Assembly (NCBI RefSeq): GCF_007644045.2
Contig: NZ_VMDW02000135.1
Coordinates: forward strand, 83,224-147,223
Direction: 5' to 3'
DNA length: 64,000 nucleotides
Source of the DNA: Vogesella urethralis
Lineage (GTDB): Bacteria; Pseudomonadota; Gammaproteobacteria; Burkholderiales; Chromobacteriaceae
The notes under the pieces are model-generated. The model was not told the origin of the DNA. It made no database searches and worked only from the letters and a program-made list of their open reading frames with translations. Positions 41,471 to 50,414 of this stretch are shown here, in pieces. Numbering within the stretch: position 1 is the first letter of the stretch; each line of letters starts with the position of its first letter. The position numbers and the translations under genes are program-made.

Positions 41471-42052
41471 TTACCTGAACACGTAGCTAAGGCTGGCCGC
41501 GCCGGTGCGCGGGTCTTGCCAGTTGATGACCACCTGGAATGCACAAGGTTGGTTGGCTGCAGAACCGGAAGCCAGCGAATAATCGCAATTGGCCGCCGTG
41601 ATGCCGCTGGCCACCGCGCCGTTGCGCATCAGGTTCAGGCTCCAGGTACCGGACGGCAATACGGCGCTGGCATTGTTGATCCAGGTGTCCATGTCGTTAT
41701 CGTCCGCCGTGGCAATGGCCGACTGGCTGGCGCTCACCGCCCCGCACATGGTAGAAGCCCCGCTCAGGCTGGTACTGGAAGCGGCGTTAAGGTAGCAACC
41801 CACCGCCGAGGCGAGGCGATAGAGGTTATTGTCTTCGTCGTAGACATAGATATTGTCGCCGGTATTGGCACGTACCCGCTCGGCGTAAGCCAGCGCCAGC
41901 TCTCCGGCGCTGGCGCGCAGATAAGCCAGCCGCGTGGATTGCAACGCATTGGTCTGCAGCATCGATACCGCCAGCAGGCCGAAGCCGATGATCACCACCG
42001 ACACCAGCAGCTCGACGAAGGCAAAGCCTTGCTGTGACGCCTTGCTGTTCAT
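41471..42052 (-). CDS. pilV: Minor pilin PilV-like
   Basis: The 193-residue product has a prepilin leader ending G9 before FAFVELLVSVVIIGFGLL, with E5 retained, then LQTNALQSTRLAYLRASAGE, typical of PilV. It starts at the end of fimT with no gap, consistent with one operon. Confidence 0.87.
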   Translation of the reverse strand: MNSKASQQGFAFVELLVSVVIIGFGLLAVSMLQTNALQSTRLAYLRASAGELALAYAERVRANTGDNIYVYDEDNNLYRLASAVGCYLNAASSTSLSGASTMCGAVSASQSAIATADDNDMDTWINNASAVLPSGTWSLNLMRNGAVASGITAANCDYSLASGSAANQPCAFQVVINWQDPRTGAASLSYVFR

Positions 42053-42577
42053 TCAGTTACCCACCTTGATACTGCCATACGGCGCAATGGTGACCGTGGC
42101 CGACACGGTGCTGTCGCTATTGCGGAACACCACGACACCGTCACTACTATTGATACGCGCATTGCTGGCGTCGGACTTCACCTGGCCACTGGGAGCAAAG
42201 CGCAAACCGGCCAGACTGGCCGACGCCACGGCACCGGCTTCGGCCTGGTGCACTTTCAGTACCGTACCGCTGGCGCCCCCGGTGCGGACCAGCATGATCC
42301 AGTTCTGGTTCCACTGTGCGGCCGTACCGCAGCTGGTGGCGGTGCTCTGCGAGGCGGCGCATACCGTCACGTCGGCACCACGCCGGATGGCCTCGGAGCG
42401 CGCCTGCCCCAGATCCGCCGCCAGCGCGTAGGCAAACGACTGCACCTTGTTCTGCGCCACAAAGCGGTTGTACGCCGGCACCGCGTACGACATCACGATG
42501 GCAATAATGGCCACCACGATGATCATCTCCACCAATGTAAAACCCCGCAGCCTTCTCATCTTGAACCGACCCGCCAT
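42053..42577 (-). CDS. fimT: Minor pilin FimT/FimU (GspH-type)
   Basis: The first gene of the minor pilin operon has 174 residues. The leader ends at G12 before FTLVEMIIVVAIIAIVM (E5 present). The C-terminal beta-rich GspH domain follows (LGQARSEAIRRGADVTVC). A shorter start at 42559 (MRRLRG) is equally plausible. FimT-type minor pilins bind DNA during uptake in some bacteria, notable here given the repeated 12-mer. Confidence 0.87.
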   Translation of the reverse strand: MAGRFKMRRLRGFTLVEMIIVVAIIAIVMSYAVPAYNRFVAQNKVQSFAYALAADLGQARSEAIRRGADVTVCAASQSTATSCGTAAQWNQNWIMLVRTGGASGTVLKVHQAEAGAVASASLAGLRFAPSGQVKSDASNARINSSDGVVVFRNSDSTVSATVTIAPYGSIKVGN

Positions 42578-42843
42578 CGCGCGACAGATACTCCAGTCTA
42601 GCGCAGCCGGTCAAACCACAGCCACGCGCTTTTACAGAAAAACCTTGTTACAGGCCGGCAGCGTAGCGCAGTCTGTGCTATCGATACAAACCCGATCGTT
42701 AATTCTGTTTACAGCTGTCAAAAGCAGAAGCCATTTTAAAGTGGCAGCCTAGCTCCCGTCAGCGTCATCCACGACCATGCCGGCGGCGGGGCTTGATGAA
42801 AGTCCGCCTGCCGCGCAGGGCGGGCAGCCCGGGCCAACAGACG

Positions 42844-44271
42844 CTAACGGGCGACGGTTTGGTCACACAGCTCGGCCAGCCGGTGCAGGCCACGCTGGTA
42901 GGCGTCGCTCCACGGGTAACAGCACGACAACCGGATGCAGTTGCGGTAGCGGCCGCGCGGCGAGTACAAGGCGCCCGGTACCACCAGCATTTTTTCCGCA
43001 TACGCCGCCCGCGACAGCTGCAGCGCGTCGGCCTCGCCCGGCAACTCCACCCACAGCAGGCAGCCACCGGTAGGCGACGTGGCGCGGGTGCCGGCCGGAA
43101 ACACTTGCGCCACCACATCTTGCAAGCGCGCCATCTGTGCCTGGTAATGGCGGCGCAAGAAGCGCAGGTGCTGGTCGTAGGCACCGTCCTGCAGGTACAC
43201 GGCCAGCGTTTCTTCCAGCAGCCGCGGTTGCGATAGCGACGACGCAAACTTCAACCGCGTCAGTTCGCGACGGTAACGGCCAGGCGCAATCCAGCCCACC
43301 CGAAAGCCGGGCGCCAGCGTCTTGTTGAAGCTGCCGCACAGCAGTACGTAGCCGTCGCTATCGTGCGCTTTCACCGCGTCCGGCGTCAGCTGGCCGTAAA
43401 ACAGGTCGGCGTGCGGGCAGTCTTCGATCAGCGGCACGCGGTGCGCATTCACCAGTGCGGCCAACCTTTTTTTGTTTTCCGGCGGCATGGTAGCGCCCAG
43501 CGGGTTGTGCACGGTAGGCATCGCCACGATGGCCTGCAGCCGTTTTTCTTCCAGCAGCAGCTCCAGCGCGTCCAGCGACAGGCCGGTGGTGGGATGGGTG
43601 GGGATCTCGATCACGTTCAGGCCCAGGCTTTTCAGCAAGGGCAGCAGCAGAAAGTAGGTCGGCGATTCCAGACCGATGGTGTCGCCGTGCTTGCAGACGG
43701 TGCGCAGCGCCAGTTGCAGTGCCTCGGTGCAGCCATTGGTGGTAACGATGTCGTCGGCCGCCAGCGCCACACCCCAGGCCAGCGCCCGCCGCGCCACCTG
43801 TTCACGCAGCGACTGCGCGCCGGGCGGGTAGCTGTAGTCGGTAGCCAGCGTCGGCTGTTCGCGGCTGAGCTTGTGCAGAATGTGCTTAAGGCGCGTGGTG
43901 GGGTAAAAATCGCCGCCGCGCGGCGACGCCATCGACAGGTCCAGGTAGCCCGGCTGCTGCTGCGCGGCCAACACCAGCTCGATGTTGTCCAGCACCTCGT
44001 CGCCGGTGGCCACGGTGCCGCTCTGGCGGCGCATATGCGGTAGCGGCAGCCGCGTCTGGGTGCGCACATAGAAGCCGGACTGCGGGCGCGCCTCTACCAG
44101 CCCCCGCTCTTCCATCAGGCGGTAAGCGGCCAGGATGGTAGCCGGGCTGACCTGGTATTGCGCGCATGCCTTGCGCACCGACGGCATTTTCTCGCCCGGG
44201 CGCAGCACGCCGCGCTGGATCAGCGCCGTCCATTCGTTCACCAATTGCATGTAAAGGGTGTCTTGCGCCAT
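42844..44271 (-). CDS. MocR-type GntR/aminotransferase transcription regulator
   Basis: The 475-residue regulator has an N-terminal GntR winged helix (about residues 1-70: GEKMPSVRKACAQYQVSPAT) fused to a fold-type I aminotransferase domain. The PLP lysine is K317 (GSFNKTLAPGFRVGW). The ATG at 44269-44271 follows GGAG; a GTG six codons upstream is less likely. It is divergent from a LysE exporter, the usual sign that it controls that gene in response to an amino acid or PLP-linked ligand. Confidence 0.9.
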   Translation of the reverse strand: MAQDTLYMQLVNEWTALIQRGVLRPGEKMPSVRKACAQYQVSPATILAAYRLMEERGLVEARPQSGFYVRTQTRLPLPHMRRQSGTVATGDEVLDNIELVLAAQQQPGYLDLSMASPRGGDFYPTTRLKHILHKLSREQPTLATDYSYPPGAQSLREQVARRALAWGVALAADDIVTTNGCTEALQLALRTVCKHGDTIGLESPTYFLLLPLLKSLGLNVIEIPTHPTTGLSLDALELLLEEKRLQAIVAMPTVHNPLGATMPPENKKRLAALVNAHRVPLIEDCPHADLFYGQLTPDAVKAHDSDGYVLLCGSFNKTLAPGFRVGWIAPGRYRRELTRLKFASSLSQPRLLEETLAVYLQDGAYDQHLRFLRRHYQAQMARLQDVVAQVFPAGTRATSPTGGCLLWVELPGEADALQLSRAAYAEKMLVVPGALYSPRGRYRNCIRLSCCYPWSDAYQRGLHRLAELCDQTVAR

Positions 44272-44286
44272 CGCCTGCTCCACCGG

Positions 44287-44337
44287 CACAGTTTGGCCGG
44301 GCTGTTACCAGTACAGTTGGCCGCAAGCCAAACTGTG
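44287..44337. promoter_or_regulatory. Inverted/direct repeat operator candidate between MocR and LysE genes
   Basis: CACAGTTTGGC (44287-44297) is repeated perfectly inverted as GCCAAACTGTG (44327-44337), 40 bases centre to centre, about four helical turns. ACAGTTGGCC (from 44313) adds a near direct repeat. This arrangement suits a dimeric MocR regulator binding the shared control region. Confidence 0.6.
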
Positions 44338-44428
44338 ATGGTTTCAAATTGAAAATTCTGAATCTGTTATTGTAATCCGCCGCGCCTTATCATGCAGCCC
44401 ACTCTTTCATACTTTGTTGCTGCACCCG

Positions 44429-45061
44429 ATGAATACCGCTGCCCTGCTGATTTACCTGTCCGTGATGGCGCTGACCCCCGGCCCCAATAACCTGATCCTG
44501 GCCGCCAGCGGCCTGAATCACGGTTTCGGGCGCACCGTCCCGTCGCTGCTGGGCATTTCCACCGGTATCGCGCTGCAGTCTGCCATCATCATCCTGTTCA
44601 TGAGCCAGCTGGCCCCGCTGCTGGGCGCGCTCAAACCGCTGCTGACGCTAGCCGGCTGCGCCTACCTGCTGTACCTGGCCTGGCAAATGAAACAGGCCGG
44701 CGCGCTGGGCGAGCAGGCAGAACAGCAGCAACCGATGAGCTTCATGGGCGGCATCTGGTTCCAGTGGCTGAACCCGAAAACCTGGATGATGAGCCTGAAC
44801 ATGGGCATGGTATTCCTGCCGCAAGACATGCCGGCCGGCCAAGCAGCCGCGCTGTTCTTCCTGCTGGTATTCATCACCATGATGCCGTGCATCAGCGTGT
44901 GGGCCGGCGCCGGCGTAGCGCTGCAAAAGCTGCTGAACACCCCGCGCCGACTGGCCTGCTTCAATGGTGCCATGGCGCTGACACTGGCCGGCACCGCGCT
45001 GTGGCTGCTGCTGGACAGCCTGCCCGCCGGCCGCCTGAGCGCGGCCAACTTCCCGATCTGA
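44429..45061 (+). CDS. LysE/RhtB-family amino-acid exporter
   Basis: The 210-residue inner-membrane protein has about six hydrophobic segments. The LysE-family N-terminus LTPGPNNLILAASGLNHGFG is present, with NPKTWMMSLNMG near residue 115. The start at 44429 is the ATG after a leucine-rich upstream extension. Divergent control by the MocR gene is likely. Substrate is unknown. Confidence 0.88.
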   Translation: MNTAALLIYLSVMALTPGPNNLILAASGLNHGFGRTVPSLLGISTGIALQSAIIILFMSQLAPLLGALKPLLTLAGCAYLLYLAWQMKQAGALGEQAEQQQPMSFMGGIWFQWLNPKTWMMSLNMGMVFLPQDMPAGQAAALFFLLVFITMMPCISVWAGAGVALQKLLNTPRRLACFNGAMALTLAGTALWLLLDSLPAGRLSAANFPI

Positions 45062-45076
45062 CCGCTCCCGCCACGG

Positions 45077-45102
45077 CGGCCGCCCTGCCTGGCGGCCGTT
45101 TT
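45077..45102 (+). terminator. Terminator after LysE exporter
   Basis: Perfect CGGCCGCC / GGCGGCCG stem, six-base loop, then TTTT. Confidence 0.82.
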
Positions 45103-45178
45103 ATCGCCTGCCCGGTTTGCCCGCCCTTTCGCTGGCAACGTACAATACCGGTTTTACGATTCACAGCAGGCGTAGACC

Positions 45179-46564
45179 ATGATCCGCACCCGTTTTGCCC
45201 CCAGCCCCACCGGTTTCCTGCACATCGGCGGCGTGCGCACGGCACTGTTCTCCTGGGCGTTTGCCCGCAAGCAAGGCGGCACCTTCGTGCTGCGCATCGA
45301 AGACACCGACCTGGAACGCTCTACCCCGGAATCGGTAAAAGCCATCATGGACGGCATGCACTGGGTGGGCCTGGACTACGACGAAGGCCCGTTCTACCAG
45401 ACCCAGCGCTTTGACCGGTACAAGGAAGTGATCCAGCAACTGCTGGCCAGCGGCCACGCCTACCTGTGCTACTGCAGCAAGGAAGAGCTGGACGCGCTGC
45501 GTGCCGAACAGGAAGCCCGCGGCGAAAAACCGCGCTACGACCGCCGCTGGCGCCCGGAAGACGGCAAAACGCTGCCGCAGCCGCCGGCAGGCGTACAACC
45601 GGTGGTGCGTTTCAAGACCCCGCTGACCGGCTCAGTCGTGTGGGAAGACGCGGTAAAAGGCCGCATCGAGATCAGCAACGAAGAGCTGGACGACCTGATC
45701 ATCGCGCGCCCGGACGGCAGCCCCACCTACAACTTCTGCGTGGTGGTGGACGACTGGGACATGAACATCACCCACGTCATTCGCGGTGACGATCACGTCA
45801 ACAACACCCCGCGCCAGATCAACATCCTGCTGGCCCTGGGCGCCCCGCTGCCGGTGTACGGCCACCTGCCGATGATCCTTAACGAAGACGGCCAGAAGAT
45901 GTCCAAGCGCCGCGACGCCGTCAGCGTGGTGGACTACGCCGCCAAGGGCATTCTGCCGGAAGCGCTGCTGAACTACCTGGCGCGCCTGGGCTGGGGCCAC
46001 GGTGACGAAGAGTTCTTCAGCATGGAACAATTCGTCGAGTGGTTCACGCTGGAAGCGGTGAGCCCGTCCGCCAGCCGCTTCAACAACGAAAAATTCCTGT
46101 GGCTGAACGCCCAGCACATCAAGGCCGCCGACAACGCCCGCTTGGGCGAGCTGATCGCCGAGCGCCTGGCTGCGGCCAACGTCGACACCCGCCACGGCCC
46201 GGCCCTGGCCGACGTGATTGGCCTAGTGAAAGAGCGCGTACAAGACCTGAACGCACTGGCCCGCGAGGTGGACTACTTCTACGCCAAGCGCAGCCCGCAA
46301 GCCGAAGACGTGGAAAAGCACCTGGGCGCCGACAGCCACGCCCGCATGCAACGCTTTGCCGACCGCCTGGCCGCGCTGGACAGCTGGAACGCCGAGAGCA
46401 TCCACAGCCTGTTCAAGCCGTTCTGCGCTGACGAAGGCATCAAGATGGGCCAACTGGGCATGCCGCTGCGTGTACTGGTGTGCGGCACCACTCAGACCCC
46501 GTCGGTTGACGCGGTACTGGCCTTGATCGGCAAGGAAGAAGTGCTGCGCCGCCTGCGCGCCTAA
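45179..46564 (+). CDS. gltX: Glutamyl-tRNA synthetase
   Basis: This class I synthetase charges tRNA-Glu. The 461 residues contain the HIGH-like motif LHIGG at 14-18 and KMSKR at 240-244, with the glutamyl-specific RFAPSPTG start. The C-terminal anticodon-binding half is complete (ending EEVLRRLRA). Confidence 0.98.
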   Translation: MIRTRFAPSPTGFLHIGGVRTALFSWAFARKQGGTFVLRIEDTDLERSTPESVKAIMDGMHWVGLDYDEGPFYQTQRFDRYKEVIQQLLASGHAYLCYCSKEELDALRAEQEARGEKPRYDRRWRPEDGKTLPQPPAGVQPVVRFKTPLTGSVVWEDAVKGRIEISNEELDDLIIARPDGSPTYNFCVVVDDWDMNITHVIRGDDHVNNTPRQINILLALGAPLPVYGHLPMILNEDGQKMSKRRDAVSVVDYAAKGILPEALLNYLARLGWGHGDEEFFSMEQFVEWFTLEAVSPSASRFNNEKFLWLNAQHIKAADNARLGELIAERLAAANVDTRHGPALADVIGLVKERVQDLNALAREVDYFYAKRSPQAEDVEKHLGADSHARMQRFADRLAALDSWNAESIHSLFKPFCADEGIKMGQLGMPLRVLVCGTTQTPSVDAVLALIGKEEVLRRLRA

Positions 46565-46590
46565 GCCTGCATCGACGGCAACACCGCAAC

Positions 46591-46619
46591 TGCCCGGCCA
46601 ACTGGCCGGGCATTTTATT
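46591..46619 (+). terminator. Terminator after gltX
   Basis: A ten-base perfect stem TGCCCGGCCA / TGGCCGGGCA with a two-base loop is followed by TTTTATT. Confidence 0.85.
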
Positions 46620-46772
46620 GCGTGGCGATTTACCAACACTGCATTTTATCGATGCCATCACCAGTTTCATTAGCGTTTTATCCATACAAGCTGCAGCAAC
46701 CACACTCGGAATACGCCTTGCCCCAGGGCCCGCATGCACGACTCGCCGGCATGCCCACGCAGGAGTATTGCC

Positions 46773-47543
46773 ATGTCCCTTCACGTCTGCTGCCTCTGCC
46801 TAGGCTTGCTGCTGGCCTCCGGCAGCAGCCTTGCCATGGCAACCGTCAACCCGGCCATCACGCTGGCTACCTACGACTACCCGCCTTATTGCGATAGCGC
46901 TGACCGCGACGGCGGCGCCTTGGTGGCCATCGTCCGCGCCGCCTTTGCCGAAGAAGATGTCAGCGTCAACATTACCGTGCTGCCGTGGCAACGGCTCAGC
47001 TCGCTATCGGCCGATGGCCGCTTTGACGGCGTGATCGGCATCTGGAAAACCGACAGTAACAACCTGCGCGTCAGCATGGGCCCGCCGGTGTTCTACAGCA
47101 TTCTGGGGTTTTATCAGCGCCAAGCCAGCAAACCATTTACAGGGCAGGACTTACGCGGCCAGCAAGCAGGCGTGGTCAGCGGCTACCACTACCCGGCCAC
47201 CATACGCCGCCTGGGTACCGGCTTTGACGCTGCCCGCGACGACGAGACCAATCTGCGCAAGCTGCAGCAGGGCCGCATCGACATCGCCATTACCGAAAAA
47301 GCAGTCGGCGAAGCGCTGATCCGCATGCGACGCGTACCCGCCAGCCCGCCGCTGAGCTGGAATGGACGGGCACTGGGGCGCGAGGCATTATCGGTGGGGT
47401 TTTATCAGGGAGCAATGCACCAACACTGGCAGCAAACCTTTACCCGCGGCCTGCAGAAACTGCACCGCAAAGGGCACTACCGGCAACTGGTGGCGCAATA
47501 CGCGCTGGAGGAATACGCCGCAGTGGGGGCGGCGCCAAAATGA
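46773..47543 (+). CDS. Periplasmic solute-binding family 3 protein
   Basis: The 256-residue protein has a signal peptide (MSLHVCCLCLGLLLASGSSL then AMA) and AGGAG seven bases upstream. The mature part resembles polar-amino-acid binding proteins (ITLATYDYPPYC, FDGVIGIWKTDSNNLRVSMG, GRIDIAITEKAVGEALI). No permease or ATPase is adjacent, so it may be an orphan binding protein or sensor-like component. Confidence 0.82.
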   Translation: MSLHVCCLCLGLLLASGSSLAMATVNPAITLATYDYPPYCDSADRDGGALVAIVRAAFAEEDVSVNITVLPWQRLSSLSADGRFDGVIGIWKTDSNNLRVSMGPPVFYSILGFYQRQASKPFTGQDLRGQQAGVVSGYHYPATIRRLGTGFDAARDDETNLRKLQQGRIDIAITEKAVGEALIRMRRVPASPPLSWNGRALGREALSVGFYQGAMHQHWQQTFTRGLQKLHRKGHYRQLVAQYALEEYAAVGAAPK

Positions 47544-47571
47544 CAAAAGCCTGCACGCGGCAGGCCAGAAT

Positions 47572-47650
<79 letters not shown>

Positions 47651-47675
47651 ATCAAAATATTGCTTGTGAATGAAA

Positions 47676-47752
47676 TGGTCGGAGTGAGAGGATTCGAACC
47701 TCCGGCCTCTACGTCCCGAACGTAGCGCTCTACCAGGCTAAGCTACACTCCG
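47676..47752 (-). tRNA. tRNA-Pro (CGG), second copy
   Basis: A tandem copy 25 bases upstream in transcription order. It is identical in anticodon and arms but has CGGAGTG/CACTCCG in the acceptor stem, a compensated G-C to A-U change. CCA is encoded at 47676-47678. Confidence 0.96.
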
Positions 47753-47845
47753 CTGCCGATTCATTCATCCTGAAATCTGACTGACCACCGCGTTTTTGCG
47801 CTACAATCAGCTCGATTCAGCAAGGACAAAGATTATCTATCAAAT

Positions 47846-48838
47846 ATGTGGTTTAAGCAACTCTCTTTTTTCCGCCTAGACGAAAACTTCGCCATCGACA
47901 GCGCCAAACTGGGTGATGCCCTGGCCCGTCGTCCGTTTCAACGCTGCAGTGGCCTCGACTGGTTCAGCGAAGGCTGGGTTGCCCCCGCCGGCCACCTGGA
48001 CAGCCCGCTGCACGAATCGCGCGGCTACCGCATGGTTACCCTGCGGCGCGAGGACAAAGTGCTGCCGGCCGGCGTGATCCGCGATCACCTCGACGGCAAG
48101 GTCGCCGAGATCGAAGCCGCCGAGCTGCGCAAGGTTGGCCGCAAGGAAAAGCTGCAGCTCAAAGAGCAGATCACCGACGACCTGCTGCCGCGCGCCTTTA
48201 CCCGCTCCGGCCGTACCACTGCCTATATCGATAGCAGCCGCGGCTGGCTGATGGTCGATAGCGGCACCGCCAGCAAGGCAGAAAACCTGGTGTCCACGCT
48301 GCGCGAAGCCCTGCCCCCGTTCCCGGCCGCGCTGCCACGTACCGCGCTGTCGCCGCATGCGGTAATGACCGACTGGCTGGCTGCCGGCGAAGCCAGCCAC
48401 GGCTTCGAGCTGGACGCCGAGTGCGAGCTGAAAGACAGCAGCGAGAACGGCGCCGTGGTGCGCTGCACCCGCATCGACCTCACCGCCGAAGAAATCCGCC
48501 AGCATATTGCCACCGGCAAGCAGGTTACCCGCCTGGGCCTGATCTGGCGCGAGCGCATCCGCTTCGTGCTGACCGACCAGCTGCAACTGAAGCGCCTGCA
48601 GTTCCTGGACGTACTGCAAGAGGAAGCCAGCCAGGCCGGTGACGATCTGGCCAGCCTGTTTGACGCCACCTTCCTGCTGATGGCCGAGGAGCTGGGTGAT
48701 CTGGTCAACGACCTGGTCGCCGCGCTCGGCGGCCTGGACGCAGGCGCAGGCAGCAGCCCGGCACCGCTTGCCTTTGCTGCCAGCGCCAGCACTGCGGCCA
48801 CCGGCGACAGCAGCACCATCGATACGCCCTGGGACTGA
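47846..48838 (+). CDS. rdgC: Recombination-associated protein RdgC
   Basis: RdgC is a ring-forming DNA-binding protein that moderates RecA filament loading; in Neisseria it aids pilin variation. The 330 residues start MWFKQLSFFRL and contain the hallmark ESRGYRMVTLRREDKVLPAG, then LQLKEQITDDLLPRAF. It is preceded by the two tRNA genes and holds one exact AAGGTTGGCCGC copy (KVGRK) at 48131. Confidence 0.95.
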   Translation: MWFKQLSFFRLDENFAIDSAKLGDALARRPFQRCSGLDWFSEGWVAPAGHLDSPLHESRGYRMVTLRREDKVLPAGVIRDHLDGKVAEIEAAELRKVGRKEKLQLKEQITDDLLPRAFTRSGRTTAYIDSSRGWLMVDSGTASKAENLVSTLREALPPFPAALPRTALSPHAVMTDWLAAGEASHGFELDAECELKDSSENGAVVRCTRIDLTAEEIRQHIATGKQVTRLGLIWRERIRFVLTDQLQLKRLQFLDVLQEEASQAGDDLASLFDATFLLMAEELGDLVNDLVAALGGLDAGAGSSPAPLAFAASASTAATGDSSTIDTPWD

Positions 48839-48862
48839 GCGTTAGCCACGACCAACGCCCTG

Positions 48863-48897
48863 CACAGCCCCCGTCTGGTCGGGGGCTGTGGCTTTGC
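48863..48897 (+). terminator. Hairpin after rdgC
   Basis: Perfect ten-base stem CACAGCCCCC / GGGGGCTGTG with eight-base loop. Only CTTTGCC follows, so it is a weak terminator. Confidence 0.55.
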
Positions 48898-49002
48898 CAC
48901 ACCAGCCATGACATGCCGATAGCGCTTCTGTCTATAGCTATAACCAAACGCTGTAAAATCGTGTAGGCTTCAATCTACTTACTCTTGAAATGCCGCCCGA
49001 TC

Positions 49003-49839
49003 ATGAACGCCAAAACCAGCAAAGCCACCACCCCGGCGCCGGCACCGGAGCCACCACCGCTGCCGCCGATGGAAAACGAGGTGTTCCTGGCCGGCCTGTC
49101 CACCACGCACGGCGAGCAATTGCTGGCACTCAGCGACGGCGGCAACCCGGTGTACGTGTTCGTGCGCCGCAGCTTCGGCAAGACGCAACAGTCCGACTTT
49201 TTCCGCATCCAGTTTGCCGCCTTTGCCCAGGTACAGGGCGGGCAATGGAAGCCGTACCAGGGCGAAGTCAGCGAGTGGCTGAACACCCGCAACTGCCTGC
49301 AGGTATCGGTAGACCACCCACGCCAGTGCGTGCAGTTCGGCCCCAAATCCGGCTTTAACCTCAGCGCCGAACTCACCGGCATGGGCCTTACCAGCTACGC
49401 CTACGCCCAGGCCATCCTGTGGCTGAAAAGCCAGTATTCGGAATACAGCGTACTGCCCACCACGCTGCCCAACCCGGAAGCAGAAGGGGATGAAGCCCGC
49501 GTCAAACGCAATGCACGGCTGGCGGCGCAGGGTTTTGATATCGAGTTTCTGGACAGCGAGCAACGCTCCGGCCGTTATTTCAAGGACAAGATCTCGCGCC
49601 TGATCAGCAACTGGGAAACGGACAAGATCACCGAAGTGCCGATTGCCGCCCTGCTGGACAATATTGCGCGGCTGGACAATGAAAAAGCCGAGCTGCAACG
49701 CCAGCTGCACGCCATCAAGAGCCAGGAACGTTCGCTGGAAGACTCGCTGAGCAAGGAAAAGCAGACCAACCTGATCCTCACCGGCGTCACCTGCTTTGTG
49801 CTGGTCTTCACGCTGATGGGTATTTTCGGCCTGTACTGA
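49003..49839 (+). CDS. Hypothetical C-terminally anchored membrane protein
   Basis: The 278-residue protein has a Pro/Ala/Lys-rich N-terminal tail and a globular region with no family I recognise (FLAGLSTTHGEQLLALSDGG). A coiled-coil-like stretch (NEKAELQRQLHAIKSQERSL) lies near 225-250. One hydrophobic segment near the end (GVTCFVLVFTLMGIFGLY) would place the bulk in the cytoplasm as a tail-anchored protein. A TTG upstream (48985) could add six residues. Confidence 0.7.
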   Translation: MNAKTSKATTPAPAPEPPPLPPMENEVFLAGLSTTHGEQLLALSDGGNPVYVFVRRSFGKTQQSDFFRIQFAAFAQVQGGQWKPYQGEVSEWLNTRNCLQVSVDHPRQCVQFGPKSGFNLSAELTGMGLTSYAYAQAILWLKSQYSEYSVLPTTLPNPEAEGDEARVKRNARLAAQGFDIEFLDSEQRSGRYFKDKISRLISNWETDKITEVPIAALLDNIARLDNEKAELQRQLHAIKSQERSLEDSLSKEKQTNLILTGVTCFVLVFTLMGIFGLY

Positions 49840-49855
49840 GCCCTGCCCCATCGCA

Positions 49856-49891
49856 CGCAAAAAGGTTGGCCGCGGCCAACCTTTTTTTGCG
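49856..49891. terminator. Bidirectional terminator made of two 12-mer copies
   Basis: AAGGTTGGCCGC (49862-49873) and GCGGCCAACCTT (49872-49883) overlap to form a perfect 22-base palindrome, preceded by AAAA and followed by TTTTTTT. It terminates the plus-strand hypothetical and the minus-strand rhodanese. It is the clearest case of the genome word used as a terminator. Confidence 0.88.
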
Positions 49892-49903
49892 CCTCCTTCC
49901 GGC

Positions 49904-50293
49904 TCAGTCAAACCCCAGCGCCGGCGGCTGCCGCACCGGCAGCCCGGCGGCCACCCAGGCATCGAAGCCGCCCGCCAGCGACGTGACCTTGCCAAAACCC
50001 ATCTGCTGCATCACCAGCGCCGCCAGCGCGGCACGGCCACTGGTCTTGCAGTACACCAACACCGGCCGTTCCGTATCGGCCAGCGCCGCATCGCCAGACA
50101 GGCGGAACTCCAGCAAACCGCGAGGGATATTGACGGCAGCGGCCAGATGGCCAGCGCGGTACTCGTCCGGCTCGCGCACGTCCAGCAGCAATACCTCGCC
50201 ACCAGCCAGCATTGCCTGCGCCGCCTGCGGCGTGCATTCCGTAATCAGCGCTTTGGCAGCCGCCACCAATTCGTGTGCATTGCATTTCAGCAT
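49904..50293 (-). CDS. Rhodanese-domain protein
   Basis: This 129-residue single rhodanese domain probably moves persulfide sulfur. The active-site cysteine is C82 in YCKTSGRA; LLLDVREPDEYRAGHL is the CH2 motif. It is divergent from an RND efflux operon that ends with another rhodanese, so both probably serve sulfide or thiol stress. Confidence 0.9.
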   Translation of the reverse strand: MLKCNAHELVAAAKALITECTPQAAQAMLAGGEVLLLDVREPDEYRAGHLAAAVNIPRGLLEFRLSGDAALADTERPVLVYCKTSGRAALAALVMQQMGFGKVTSLAGGFDAWVAAGLPVRQPPALGFD

Positions 50294-50355
50294 GATTTCT
50301 CCTGTCTGCAGACTGCGACCTGCCCACCGGCGATCGCAAGGCCATGATAATCCTG

Positions 50356-50398
50356 ATGTTGTACATTATCAATTTTTATATTATGTTTAGTAAAACAT
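50356..50398. promoter_or_regulatory. Operator candidates upstream of the efflux operon
   Basis: ATGTTT-AGTA-AAACAT (50383-50398) is a perfect 16-base dyad and ATGT-TGT-ACAT (50356-50366) a second one. Both are in the AT-rich 121-base gap between divergent rhodanese and efflux genes. An ArsR/BigR-type persulfide repressor site is a possible reading. Confidence 0.5.
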
Positions 50399-50414
50399 TA
50401 CCCCGGAGCCTGCC

